A stretch of DNA of 64,000 nucleotides, taken from assembly GCF_026236535.1 (NCBI RefSeq), contig NZ_JAHTMW010000006.1, forward strand, positions 186,001-250,000, read 5' to 3'. Positions 42,191 to 52,709 of the stretch are shown here, piece after piece. The DNA is from Streptomyces sp. SKN60 (GTDB lineage: Bacteria; Actinomycetota; Actinomycetes; Streptomycetales; Streptomycetaceae). The notes beneath the pieces were generated by a model. That model did not search any database. It saw nothing but the letters and a program-made list of their open reading frames with translations, and had not been told where the DNA came from. How positions within the stretch are numbered: position 1 is the first letter of the stretch; every line of letters starts with the position of its first letter. Position numbers and translations under genes: made by a program.

Positions 42191-43078
42191 ATGAGTCGTG
42201 AGATCGTCGCGGGAGTGGACGGTTCCCCGGAGAGCCTGGCCGCGGCGGACTGGGCCGCGCGGGAGGCCCTGCACCGGGAGCTGCCCCTGCGGCTCGTGCA
42301 CGCCTGGCGCTGGGAGCCGCTCGACCTCCCGCTGGTGCAGGATCCGACCGATCAGCTGAAGGCCGCGCGGGAGGTGCTGAGCACGGCGGGCGCGCGGGTC
42401 ACGGAGCGCTTCCCGGACGTCGCGCTGGCCACCGAGCTCATCGGCGACACCCCGGTCGCCGCGCTGCTCGGCACCCTCGGGCAGGCCGAACTCCTCGCCC
42501 TCGGCTCGCGCGGCCAGGGCGCCCTCGCGGGCTTCCTGCTCGGCTCGTACGGCCAGCAGGTCATCGCCTCCGCCACCGTCCCGGTGGTCGCGGTCCGCAG
42601 CCGGGACGGCGAACCGGTCGAGCCGCCGGCCGGGGAGGTCCTGGTGGGCCAGCACGGCACGCCGGAGGACAGCGCGGCGGCGCTGGGCTTCGCCTTCGCG
42701 GCGGCGGCCGCGCGCGGTGCCTCGGTGCGGGCGGTGCGGGCCTGGAGCCTGCCGCCGCTGTTCGCGTTCAGCCCGGGTTCGCTGGCGCTCGCCGACGAGG
42801 CCGGCGGGCTCGAACCGTACGAGCGGAAGGCGCTGCGCGAGGCCCTCGCCCCGTGGCGGGAGCGGTTCCCCGAGGTGCCGGTGACCGAGCACGTGGAGCT
42901 GGGCAGCGCCGGTCAGGTGCTGCTGTCCGGGGCCGGGGCCGCCCAGCTGCTCGTGGTCGGCCGGCGGGCCCGGCGCGGCGCGATCGGCCCGCGGATCGGC
43001 TCCGTGGCGCACGCGGCGCTGCACCTGGCGCCGTGCCCCGTCGCGGTGGTGCCGCAGGAGGTTGACGCGCAGGATTGA
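42191..43078 (+). CDS. Universal stress protein with two Usp domains
   Basis: 295 residues containing two tandem Usp domains (about 1-140 and 148-290). The first has a complete ATP motif G-x2-G-x9-GS (GSRGQGALAGFLLGS). The second is degenerate (GRRARRGAIGPRIGS, where Ala replaces the second Gly), so probably only one nucleotide is bound. Tandem Usp proteins in actinobacteria are typical of dormancy and hypoxia responses. ATG at 42191. A GC-rich palindrome upstream may be a DevR/OsdR-type box. Confidence 0.88.
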   Translation: MSREIVAGVDGSPESLAAADWAAREALHRELPLRLVHAWRWEPLDLPLVQDPTDQLKAAREVLSTAGARVTERFPDVALATELIGDTPVAALLGTLGQAELLALGSRGQGALAGFLLGSYGQQVIASATVPVVAVRSRDGEPVEPPAGEVLVGQHGTPEDSAAALGFAFAAAAARGASVRAVRAWSLPPLFAFSPGSLALADEAGGLEPYERKALREALAPWRERFPEVPVTEHVELGSAGQVLLSGAGAAQLLVVGRRARRGAIGPRIGSVAHAALHLAPCPVAVVPQEVDAQD

Positions 43079-43151
43079 CGAGGGGTGTCGCGCTCTCCCC
43101 GGCCGGACAGTATGACCGCCGGCACCATCGGCCACGAGAGAGCGGAGCTCC

Positions 43152-43706
43152 ATGCAGCACGACACGTACGACAGGTCCCGGCACACGTTCCGTACGACAG
43201 TGATCGCGGCGGGCACGCTGGCCGCCGCGCTCACCGTGCTCACCGGGATGTACGCGGCGGGCCAGGCCTATCCGGCGGCCTCCGACCGGGCCGCACCGGT
43301 GACCGCGGCCGCGGCCACGGTCGCGCAGGACGTCGCGCAGGTCGTACAACTCGTCAACACCGAGCGGAGAAAGGCCGGTTGTGCCCCGCTGCGGTCCGAT
43401 CCCAAGCTGCGGACCGCGGCGCAGGGCCACGCCGACGACATGGCCGCGCGCAACTACTACGCGCACGCGGGCCGGGACGGCCGGAACGCGGGCGACCGGA
43501 TCAAGGCGGCCGGTTACACCTGGTCGGCCTGGGGCGAGAACATCCACCGGGGGCCGCACTCGGCCGCGCAGGCGGTGGACGAGTGGATGAACAGCGCGGC
43601 GCACCGGGAGAACATCCTCGACTGCTCCTTCGAGGACATCGGGGTGGGGGTCAACCTCACCGGCAACGGGCCCTGGTGGGTGCAGGACTTCGCCTCCGGC
43701 CGCTGA
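43152..43706 (+). CDS. Secreted CAP-domain protein (SCP/PR-1 fold)
   Basis: 184 residues. A signal anchor (about 14-40, TTVIAAGTLAAALTVLTG) precedes the CAP domain (about 60-184): VQLVNTERRKAGCAPLRSDPKL, AARNYYAHAG, WSAWGENIHRGP and HRENILDCSFEDIGVGV. The conserved His, Glu and His of the CAP cavity are present. Bacterial CAP proteins are exported and of diverse, mostly unknown roles. It is convergent with, and 13 bases from, a sigma factor gene that encodes a second copy of the same domain. Confidence 0.88.
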   Translation: MQHDTYDRSRHTFRTTVIAAGTLAAALTVLTGMYAAGQAYPAASDRAAPVTAAAATVAQDVAQVVQLVNTERRKAGCAPLRSDPKLRTAAQGHADDMAARNYYAHAGRDGRNAGDRIKAAGYTWSAWGENIHRGPHSAAQAVDEWMNSAAHRENILDCSFEDIGVGVNLTGNGPWWVQDFASGR

Positions 43707-43719
43707 CGCGCCGGGCAGG

Positions 43720-45264
43720 TCAGGACCGCAGCGGGGTGCCGAGCTCCTGCACCCAGACGGTGCCGTCCGGGCCGGGCACGGCCGCGACGCCGGTGTGCCG
43801 GTAGCGGCAGTCCAGGAGATTGGCCCGGTGCGGCGGGTCGGCCATCCAGTCGGCGACGACGGCGGCCGGCCCCCTCTGGCCCCGGGCCAGGTTCTCCGCC
43901 CAGGCGCTCCAGGCGTAGCCCTCGCCGGTGAGGCGGGTGCCGGAGTCGGTGCCCTCGGGGTCGGTGTGGGCGAGGTAGCGGCGCTCGGCCAGGTCCGCGC
44001 CGAAGGTGCGGGCCACGGCCGAGAGCCGGCGGTCGATCCGGAGCGGCCCGCAGCCCGCCTCGGCCCGGTGCCGGTTGACCAGTGCGGTGACCTGCTCCTC
44101 CGTGGTCGGGCGCGGTACCCGGGTGCGGGTCGGCGTGGGCGACGGCGTCGGGGGCGGGGTGGTGGCCGGCGCCGGTGCGGCGCTGCGGGTCGCGGCGGGC
44201 GCGGCAGGCGCCGGGGCCGGCGGGCGGGCGACCGCCCGGTCCGCGGGTCCGCTCGGCACCAGCAGGATCAGCGCGGCACCGAGGGCGACGACCGCCCCAC
44301 CGCCGACGAGCAGCCCGGGCCGGACACCGGCCCCGGCAGCAGAACCGGCCCCGGAGGTGGGCTCGCCTCCGGCCTCCGAACCGTGTCCGGCCCCTGCTCC
44401 GGACTCGGGCCCGCTCCCGGCCCCGGCCCCCGGCCCCGGCGCCGGCGTCGGCGCCGCGACCGTCTCCAGGGCCGGCCCCGCGCTCCCCCGTCCCGCCCAC
44501 ACCAGGAGCGGCGGCACCAGGGCCAGGCCCACCAGCAGGCCCTCGGCCGGGGCGAGGCCCGAGCGGGTGGGGGCGCAGTGCGGGCAGCCGTCGAGGTGCC
44601 GGGCCAGGCGTTTGCGCCACAGCGGAGAGGGCGCGCCGTCCCAGCGGGCGGTGGTGTCGGCGAGGCCGGGGCAGGGCGGCACGGCGGCGAGCGCCCGGAC
44701 GATGGCGCGCCCGCTCTCCAGGCGCTCCTTCATCCGCTGGACGCGGACGGCGGCGTGCCGGGGCGGTGTGCCGAGGGCGGCGGCGAGCTCGGCGCGGGTC
44801 AGCTCGCCGGCGGCTTCCAGCCACCACAGGGAGAGCACCTCGCGGTCGTCCTCGTCGAGCCAGCGGGTGGCCCGGGCGACCTCGCGGCGCTGGCCGGTGA
44901 GGCCGAGGCGCAGAATGGCGAGCTCGGTGAAGTCGCCGGCCGGGTCGGCGAGGGCGGCGGCCCGGTCCAGGCCGGGCAGCGGCGCCTGCTGACGTTCGCG
45001 CCAGCGGTGCCGTATCCGGTTCATCGCGATGGCGACCAGCCAGGAACGGAAGCGGGCCGGGTCGCGGAGCGCGGGCAGCCCGTCGAGGGCGCGGACCATG
45101 GTCTCCTGGACCAGGTCGTCGACGTCGGCGTGCCCGTCGAGGGCGCGGCCCACGATGTTGTAGACGAGCGGCAGGAAGGTCCGTACGAGCTCGTCGCCGG
45201 CGCGCGCGTCACCCGCCCGCGCCGCCTCGACGAGTGCGGCGGTGCGGTGCTCGTCGCTCTGCAA
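43720..45264 (-). CDS. ECF sigma factor fused to zinc anti-sigma-like motif, membrane helix and CAP domain
   Basis: 514 residues in four parts. Sigma region 2 (about 25-90, DVDDLVQETMVRAL) and region 4 (about 125-190) form an ECF sigma factor. H223-x3-C227-x2-C230 (HLDGCPHC) is the zinc anti-sigma signature. Hydrophobic stretches follow at about 242-257 and a clear membrane helix at 317-336. A Pro/Ala/Thr-rich linker leads to a C-terminal CAP domain (388-510), with YLAHTDPEG, WSAWAENLARG and HRANLLDCRYRHTG, outside the cell. A normal ECF factor has about 180-200 residues. The protein could carry a sensor, anti-sigma segment and sigma factor in one chain. Confidence 0.85.
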   Translation of the reverse strand: MQSDEHRTAALVEAARAGDARAGDELVRTFLPLVYNIVGRALDGHADVDDLVQETMVRALDGLPALRDPARFRSWLVAIAMNRIRHRWRERQQAPLPGLDRAAALADPAGDFTELAILRLGLTGQRREVARATRWLDEDDREVLSLWWLEAAGELTRAELAAALGTPPRHAAVRVQRMKERLESGRAIVRALAAVPPCPGLADTTARWDGAPSPLWRKRLARHLDGCPHCAPTRSGLAPAEGLLVGLALVPPLLVWAGRGSAGPALETVAAPTPAPGPGAGAGSGPESGAGAGHGSEAGGEPTSGAGSAAGAGVRPGLLVGGGAVVALGAALILLVPSGPADRAVARPPAPAPAAPAATRSAAPAPATTPPPTPSPTPTRTRVPRPTTEEQVTALVNRHRAEAGCGPLRIDRRLSAVARTFGADLAERRYLAHTDPEGTDSGTRLTGEGYAWSAWAENLARGQRGPAAVVADWMADPPHRANLLDCRYRHTGVAAVPGPDGTVWVQELGTPLRS

Positions 45265-45391
45265 TGTCCTTGTGCTCCCTCGTCGCCCGCTGCGTCCCCC
45301 GCAGCGGCGGCCGCCGGATGCGGTCCGCGGTCAGGAGACCGCCGGGAGCGGTCCGGATAACACTTTTCTCGCGCGCCCGCGCCGCCCGGGT

Positions 45392-45682
45392 CTAGGGCGA
45401 CAGGTACGGCAGGGAGGGCACGGTGGCCCCGCCCCCTTCCCGTACGGCTGCCACGACCGCGTCGTGCAGGTCGCGGCTCTCCTCCTCCGTTCCGCAGGGG
45501 ACCGGACTGCCCGACATGGTGAACCAGTCGGAAGCGCCGCTGTACTGCACGGCCACACGTGCCTCGCCGTCGGCATAGGTGGTGTGCACGGTCAGATCGC
45601 CCGTGACGACACCGCCCTCGTCGGTCAGCACCCCGCCACGCCCGGTGTAGACACCGGCGGTCGTCCATGATGCCCAGCTCAT
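45392..45682 (-). CDS. Small hypothetical protein
   Basis: 96 residues, beta-rich (VLTDEGGVVTGDLTVHTTYADG, then ARVAVQYSGASDWFTMSG), no signal or membrane segment. The length and composition look like a genuine soluble domain, and similar small proteins occur in Streptomyces, but I cannot place it in a family. The ATG at 45682 has only a weak ribosome site (GGACAG), so a start at 45718 is possible. The gap between it and the sigma gene (45265-45391) shows nothing else. Confidence 0.6.
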   Translation of the reverse strand: MSWASWTTAGVYTGRGGVLTDEGGVVTGDLTVHTTYADGEARVAVQYSGASDWFTMSGSPVPCGTEEESRDLHDAVVAAVREGGGATVPSLPYLSP

Positions 45683-45726
45683 CTGTCCAGACTCACACCG
45701 GGGCCGCGGATGCGCCACCGACAGGA

Positions 45727-45759
45727 CCGCCCCGGCCGGAAAGCTTCCGGCCGGGGCGG
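45727..45759. terminator. Strong hairpin terminator of icd
   Basis: CCGCCCCGGCCGGAA and TTCCGGCCGGGGCGG form a perfect 15-base-pair stem with an AGC loop, 30 bases past the icd stop. Very stable; works in both directions. Confidence 0.85.
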
Positions 45760-45788
45760 AACCCGTCAGTGCGGTGTCACCGCGGGGT

Positions 45789-48014
<2,226 letters not shown>

Positions 48015-48065
48015 CGGGTGTGCTCCGCTCCACGTCTGCGTCTGCGTCTGCAAGATTGCTCGACA

Positions 48066-49103
48066 TCAAGATATCTCGTGATCGTGCTCCTCGGGAAAGG
48101 GGTCCTCGGCTACGGGGTGCGTGATCCGGTACGGGGCGGTGCCCGGGTCCAGGTCGACGTGGCGGAGCAGCCCGAGCAGGACGAGGGCGACGGCGGCGCC
48201 GGTCCCGGCGGCGAGCGCCTGGCCGCAGCGGTGGGCGGTGCGGGGCAGGTCGACGGGGAGCGGGCCGGTGGCGGCGGGCAGGCAGTCGCCGAGCAGATAC
48301 GCGCCGGCGGCGAGCCCGCCGAGGGCGAGCAGCGCCAGGGGCACGGTGACGAGGAGCCGCTGCGGCGGGAGGCCGTGCCGGGGCGCGGGCCGGACCCGGC
48401 CCTTGCGGGCGAGCAGGGCGACGAGCGCGGCGAAGGCGGCGAGCACGAGCAGGTCGGCGGCGATCACGTCGCCGGGGCGGTGGCGTCCGGAGGCGATGGA
48501 GTACGCGCCGAGGGCGATCGCCCACAGGGTGCCGAGTCCGACGGCGGCGCCGCGCAGCCGGTGCGGCACGACGAGCGCGAGGCCGAGGGCGAGGCCCGCG
48601 GCGAGGACGGCGGGGCTGCTGGGGAAGCCGCCGGGGGCGGTGAGGCCGGCGGCGTCGACGTAGCGGGGGCCCGGTGCGTAGCGCTGGAGGAGCTCGGCGG
48701 CGAGCAGGGCGGCGGCGACGGTGCCGAGGGCGGCGCCGAGGTACGCGTACCGCTTGCGGAGGACGCCGAAGGCGACGATCAGCAGGACGGCGAGGGCGAG
48801 CGAGAGGGTGCCGATGCCCTGGAGCGAGGGGTGCTCGCGCAGGAAGCGGGCGACGGCCGGGTCGGTGAGCCGGCCGGCGAGGGCCGCGTCGCCCCAGCGC
48901 CGGCCGGTCGTGGTGAGCACGAGTCCGGCGTAGGCGACGGTGAGCAGGACGACGGCGGCGAGGCAGGCGCGCCGCATGCGTATGCGGATGCGGGCGCTGA
49001 ACGATCCGGCGGCCTCACCGGCGACGGCGGCGTACCACCAGGTGTCGCCGGCGGCGATGCGTGGTGGGGAGCCGCCGGTACGGGGCCTGTCGAAGGGTGC
49101 CAT
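48066..49103 (-). CDS. PAP2-like membrane protein with altered phosphatase motif
   Basis: 345 residues with about seven membrane helices. Remnants of the PAP2 signature are visible: GGFPSSPAVLAAGLAL where the canonical motif is PSGH, and ASGRHRPGDVIAADLL, resembling SRX5HX3D. The His of PSGH is missing (PSSP), so catalytic activity on lipid phosphates is doubtful. It may be a non-catalytic relative or a divergent enzyme. N-terminal 40 residues are polar; an internal ATG (MRRACLAAVVLL) at Met43 is an alternative start. Next to icd but with its own unit. Confidence 0.65.
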   Translation of the reverse strand: MAPFDRPRTGGSPPRIAAGDTWWYAAVAGEAAGSFSARIRIRMRRACLAAVVLLTVAYAGLVLTTTGRRWGDAALAGRLTDPAVARFLREHPSLQGIGTLSLALAVLLIVAFGVLRKRYAYLGAALGTVAAALLAAELLQRYAPGPRYVDAAGLTAPGGFPSSPAVLAAGLALGLALVVPHRLRGAAVGLGTLWAIALGAYSIASGRHRPGDVIAADLLVLAAFAALVALLARKGRVRPAPRHGLPPQRLLVTVPLALLALGGLAAGAYLLGDCLPAATGPLPVDLPRTAHRCGQALAAGTGAAVALVLLGLLRHVDLDPGTAPYRITHPVAEDPFPEEHDHEIS

Positions 49104-49187
49104 GCCTCGATTCGACCCCGGCGGCGCCGGGTCCGCCCGCTGGACTCACCCGAACGACACGCGACGACACGCCGGGGGTCTTGGGGC

Positions 49188-51050
49188 TCACACGGTGGCG
49201 GCACGGCGTGCGGGGGTGCGGGCCGTGGCGTGTGCGGCGGTCCTGGGGGTGGTCCGGTCGTGGCGGCGGGTGCCGTCGAGGGTGAAGGCGGTGTTGACGA
49301 GGGCGACGTGGCTGAGGGCCTGCGGCATGTTGCCGAGCTGGCGGCCGGCGGCGGGGTCCCATTCCTCGGCGAGCAGGCCGACGTCGTTGCGCACGTCCAG
49401 GACGCGTTCGAAGGTGGTGCGGGCCTCGGCGGGGCGGCCGGTGAGGGCGAGCGCGTCGGCGTACCAGAAGGTGCAGGCGAGGAAGGCCCCTTCGGCGCCG
49501 TCGACACCGTCGACCTCGTGCACCTCGCCGTTGCTCACCTCGTCGTAGCGGCGCAGGAAGCCGCGGTCGCCGAGCGCGGCCATGGCACGGACGGTGCCGA
49601 GGACCCGGGGGTCGTCGGCGGGCAGGAAGCCGAGGCGCGGGATGAGCAGGGCGGTCGCGTCGACCCGGCGGCTGCCGTAGTACTGGGTGAAGGAGCCGCG
49701 TTCCTCGCTCCAGCCCGACCGGCAGACCTCGTCGTGCAGTTCGGCGCGCAGCGCCTGCCAGCGGCGGAGCTGGCCGCGCAGTCCGGCGACCCGGGCGAGC
49801 CGCAGCGCGCGGTCGGCGGCGACCCAGGCCATCACCTTGGAGTGGACGAACTGGCGGCGGGGGCCGCGGACTTCCCAGATGCCCTCGTCGGGTTCGCGCC
49901 AGCGTTTGGCGACGTACTCGAGGAGCGCGGCCAGCAGGCTCCACAGGTGCGCGTCGAAGGGCACGCCGGCCCGGACGGCCGAGTAGACGGTGTTGAGGAC
50001 CTCGCCGTAGATGTCGAGCTGGAACTGGTCGACGGCCGCGTTGCCGAATCTGACGGGACGTGAGTTCTCGTAGCCGGGCAGCCAGTCGGCGTCGGTCTCG
50101 GGCAGCCGGCGCTGTCCGGCGACGCCGTACAGCGGCTGGAGGTCGGCGGGGTCGCCGGCGGCGGCGCGCACCAGCCAGTCGGTCCAGGCCAGCGCCTCGC
50201 GGCGGTAGCCGCTGCGCAGCAGGCAGGACAGGGTGAAGGTGGAGTCGCGCAGCCAGCAGAAGCGGTAGTCCCAGTTGCGGCGTCCGCCGATGCACTCGGG
50301 CAGGGAGGCGGTGGCGGCGGCGATGACGCCGCCAGTGGGCTCGTAGGTGAGGGCCTTGAGGGTGACCAGGGAGCGGATGACGGCCTCGCGGGCGGGGCCC
50401 TCGTAACGCAGCCCGGCGGCCCAGTCGTTCCAGAAGGCGAGGGTCTCGTCGAGGGCGGCGGGCACGTCGGGCGCGGGGGGCGCCGGGGCGTGCGAGGGGT
50501 GCCACCCGAGCACGAAGGTGACGCGCTGCCCTGAGCTGACGGGGAAGGCGAAGCTCGTACGGTCGGGGGTGACGACCGGTTCGCCGGCGCCGGGACCGCA
50601 GGTCAGCAGGGTCGCGTCGGGTCCGGCGACACAGGCGACGGTGCGCCGGTCGAGGGCGTACGTCCAGGGACGGACGCTGCCGTGGTCGAAGCGGACCGCC
50701 AACTCGCCCCGGATGTCGACCCGTCCGGCGACCCCTTCGACCATCCGGACGATCCGCGGGCCCCGCTGACGGGGCGGCATGAAGTCGGTGATGCGGACGG
50801 TGCCGCCGGTGGACTCCCAGACGGAGTCGAGGACGAGGGTGTCGCCGCGGTAACTCCTGCGGTTGCAGACCCGGTTGCCGGCCGGGGCGAGGGCGAAGCG
50901 GCCGTGGCCGGGGTCACCGAGGAGGGCGGCGAGGCAGGCGGGCGAGTCGAAGCGCGGGGCGCACCACCAGTCGATCGAGCCGTCCCGCCCGACGAGGGCC
51001 GCGGTCTCCAGATCGCCGATGAGGGCGTAGTCCTCTATTCGCCCTGCCAT
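49188..51050 (-). CDS. Glycoside hydrolase family 15 protein
   Basis: 620 residues. It begins with the GH15 signature IEDYALIGDLETAALVGRDGSIDWWC, includes RRNWDYRFCWLRDSTFTLSCLL (about 270-290) and a long (alpha/alpha)6-barrel. The family covers glucoamylase, glucodextranase and trehalase; bacterial members of this size are often trehalases or alpha-glucosidases. It has no signal peptide, so it is cytoplasmic. The ATG at 51050 starts exactly at the signature. It is divergent from a glycosyltransferase gene with a 214-base gap, so the two may answer to related sugar signals. Confidence 0.9.
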   Translation of the reverse strand: MAGRIEDYALIGDLETAALVGRDGSIDWWCAPRFDSPACLAALLGDPGHGRFALAPAGNRVCNRRSYRGDTLVLDSVWESTGGTVRITDFMPPRQRGPRIVRMVEGVAGRVDIRGELAVRFDHGSVRPWTYALDRRTVACVAGPDATLLTCGPGAGEPVVTPDRTSFAFPVSSGQRVTFVLGWHPSHAPAPPAPDVPAALDETLAFWNDWAAGLRYEGPAREAVIRSLVTLKALTYEPTGGVIAAATASLPECIGGRRNWDYRFCWLRDSTFTLSCLLRSGYRREALAWTDWLVRAAAGDPADLQPLYGVAGQRRLPETDADWLPGYENSRPVRFGNAAVDQFQLDIYGEVLNTVYSAVRAGVPFDAHLWSLLAALLEYVAKRWREPDEGIWEVRGPRRQFVHSKVMAWVAADRALRLARVAGLRGQLRRWQALRAELHDEVCRSGWSEERGSFTQYYGSRRVDATALLIPRLGFLPADDPRVLGTVRAMAALGDRGFLRRYDEVSNGEVHEVDGVDGAEGAFLACTFWYADALALTGRPAEARTTFERVLDVRNDVGLLAEEWDPAAGRQLGNMPQALSHVALVNTAFTLDGTRRHDRTTPRTAAHATARTPARRAATV

Positions 51051-51264
51051 GTCGGGATTGTATTCCCGCCGTGGGCGGGGCGCAGGGGCGGCGGCCGGCG
51101 GCGGAGATCGGCGCGGTCCGGCCCGGGCAGATGGTTTCGCCGCCGCCCGCATACTCTTGCCGGCCGCCTGCCCGCCGGTCGCCCGGGAGGTTCCGGCCCT
51201 CCTTGACCCGGGCGCCGGGCGCGCTCGATCCTGGGAGGGTCCGCGGAGATCCGGAGGGCGACCC

Positions 51265-52038
51265 ATGTGTGCCACGAGCGGGGAACCGCATCCGATGCGC
51301 CGGGCCACGGACCGCGCCCCGGCAGGCCCGGACGCCACGGCGAGCCTGGTGGTCGCGGTGCGGCCAGGTGACCGCGATCCGGAGTGGATGTTCGACCGGC
51401 TCCCGGCCGCCGTGCGGGAGGTCGTGCTGGTCGGCGCGGGTCCTGCGGTCTCCGGACGGGCGGCGCCGGCGGGGGTGGCGGTGCGCCGGCTCGGCCCCTG
51501 GGACGGTGCGGCGGGCGACGTCCCGCATTCCGGTCTGCTGGCCGCCACCGGTGACCGGCTGGTCCTGATGGGCGCCGACGGCAGCATGTCGCCCCGGGAG
51601 ATCCCGCACTACCTGCACTATCTGGACAGCGGTTTCGACTTCGTGAAGGGTTCGCGGTTCATCGCGGGCGGCGACAGCGCCGACTATCCGCTGCTGCGCC
51701 GGTGCGGCCACCGCGCGCTGCTGCGGCTGGCCCGGCAGTTGTACGGGCAGCGGCTCACCGATCTCTGGTTCGGATTCTGCGCCTTCCGGCGGGAGTTCCT
51801 CGGCCTGCTCGACCTGCGGGCGGACCGGGTGGAGCTCGGCGCCGAACTCGTCACCCACGCCCTGCACTACGGGCTGCGGGTGGCCGAGGTGCCGAGCCTC
51901 GAACTCCCTTCCCACCACGGCCCGTCGCACCCCCGCACGGTCCGTGACGGCAGCCGCATCCTCGGCACGCTGCTCGACGAGCGCCCGCACAACGCGCTGC
52001 TGCGGTTCCGGCCCGCCCTGCGCATCCGGGCCGGCTGA
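51265..52038 (+). CDS. Glycosyltransferase family 2-like protein
   Basis: 257 residues with a GT-A-type nucleotide-sugar domain. The metal-binding part reads LVLMGADGSMSPREIP, and GFDFVKGSRFIAGGDSADY resembles the acceptor loop of dolichol-phosphate mannosyltransferase-like enzymes (DPM). The C-terminus is basic without membrane helices. ATG at 51265 follows GGAGG. It is upstream of, but separated by 667 bases and a promoter from, the polysaccharide operon, so it may work with it or alone. The N-terminal strand of the fold (TASLVVAVRPGDRDP) is less canonical. Confidence 0.78.
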   Translation: MCATSGEPHPMRRATDRAPAGPDATASLVVAVRPGDRDPEWMFDRLPAAVREVVLVGAGPAVSGRAAPAGVAVRRLGPWDGAAGDVPHSGLLAATGDRLVLMGADGSMSPREIPHYLHYLDSGFDFVKGSRFIAGGDSADYPLLRRCGHRALLRLARQLYGQRLTDLWFGFCAFRREFLGLLDLRADRVELGAELVTHALHYGLRVAEVPSLELPSHHGPSHPRTVRDGSRILGTLLDERPHNALLRFRPALRIRAG

Positions 52039-52070
52039 ACGTACCGAACGGACATTTCACAGCACGTGGG

Positions 52071-52099
52071 TTGACGTACCCGATATCGGATGCTAAGCA
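52071..52099 (+). promoter_or_regulatory. Candidate promoter of the polysaccharide operon
   Basis: TTGACG (52071-52076) and TAAGCA (52094-52099) are separated by 17 bases, a good -35 and fair -10 for the principal sigma factor. It precedes the first coupled gene by about 73 bases. The 667-base gap from 52039 to 52705 otherwise holds only the small basic reading frame described separately. Confidence 0.5.
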
Positions 52100-52172
52100 G
52101 GGAAGTCAGTGCATTGCACGCGGCAACGCACCGCAGACCCTCGGCAGGGTCGGTTGTCGGAAGAGGCGCATC

Positions 52173-52709
52173 ATGACCTCCCTCCCCATCAGCCGAGCGC
52201 CGGTGGCACCCGCCCCGCATCCGTTGCGCCGGGTGACCGACTGGCCCGCCGAGACCTGCCGCCGCTCCCCCCGCGAGCGCACCGCCCCGCACGGCCCGAC
52301 GGCCGGCGCGGCGCGTCCGGGGCACCCGGCCCACCCCGCCCGGCGTGCCTCCGACCGCGTACGGGACGCGGCCCGGCCCTGCCGCCGCCGTTCCGGGCTC
52401 CACCGGCCCCGCACAGCCCCCCGCCGCCGGCGCTCCCGCGCGGTCCGCACCCGCACCGGGGGCGGCCGCCGGTCGGCGAGCCCGGCTGGCCCAGCGGCCC
52501 ACCGGCCCGGCCACGGCGGCACCCGTACCGACCCGCACGACGGCGCCCCGCCCCGCAACACCCGTAGCACCCGTGTGTCCGGGCGACCCCGGGTGCCCGT
52601 GCGGGTCACCCGTCCGGTGCCCGCGCCGGTGACGGCCCCGGCACCGCTCCCCCGCAGTCCCGCGCGACCCGCTCGCCGCGCCTTGCCCCGAGGAGGCGAG
52701 GTGCGATGA
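52173..52709 (+). CDS. Basic Pro/Arg-rich small protein, possible first gene of the operon
   Basis: 178 residues, rich in Arg, Pro and Ala, with no recognisable domain. Three points favour a real gene: a GAAGAGG ribosome-binding sequence before the ATG, highest GC at third positions among the frames, and a stop that overlaps the next gene's start (ATGA at 52706-52709). Against it: low complexity and a competing frame of similar length. If real it would be an unusual basic protein made in step with the first glycosyltransferase; otherwise it is a chance open frame in a long leader. Confidence 0.4.
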   Translation: MTSLPISRAPVAPAPHPLRRVTDWPAETCRRSPRERTAPHGPTAGAARPGHPAHPARRASDRVRDAARPCRRRSGLHRPRTAPRRRRSRAVRTRTGGGRRSASPAGPAAHRPGHGGTRTDPHDGAPPRNTRSTRVSGRPRVPVRVTRPVPAPVTAPAPLPRSPARPARRALPRGGEVR

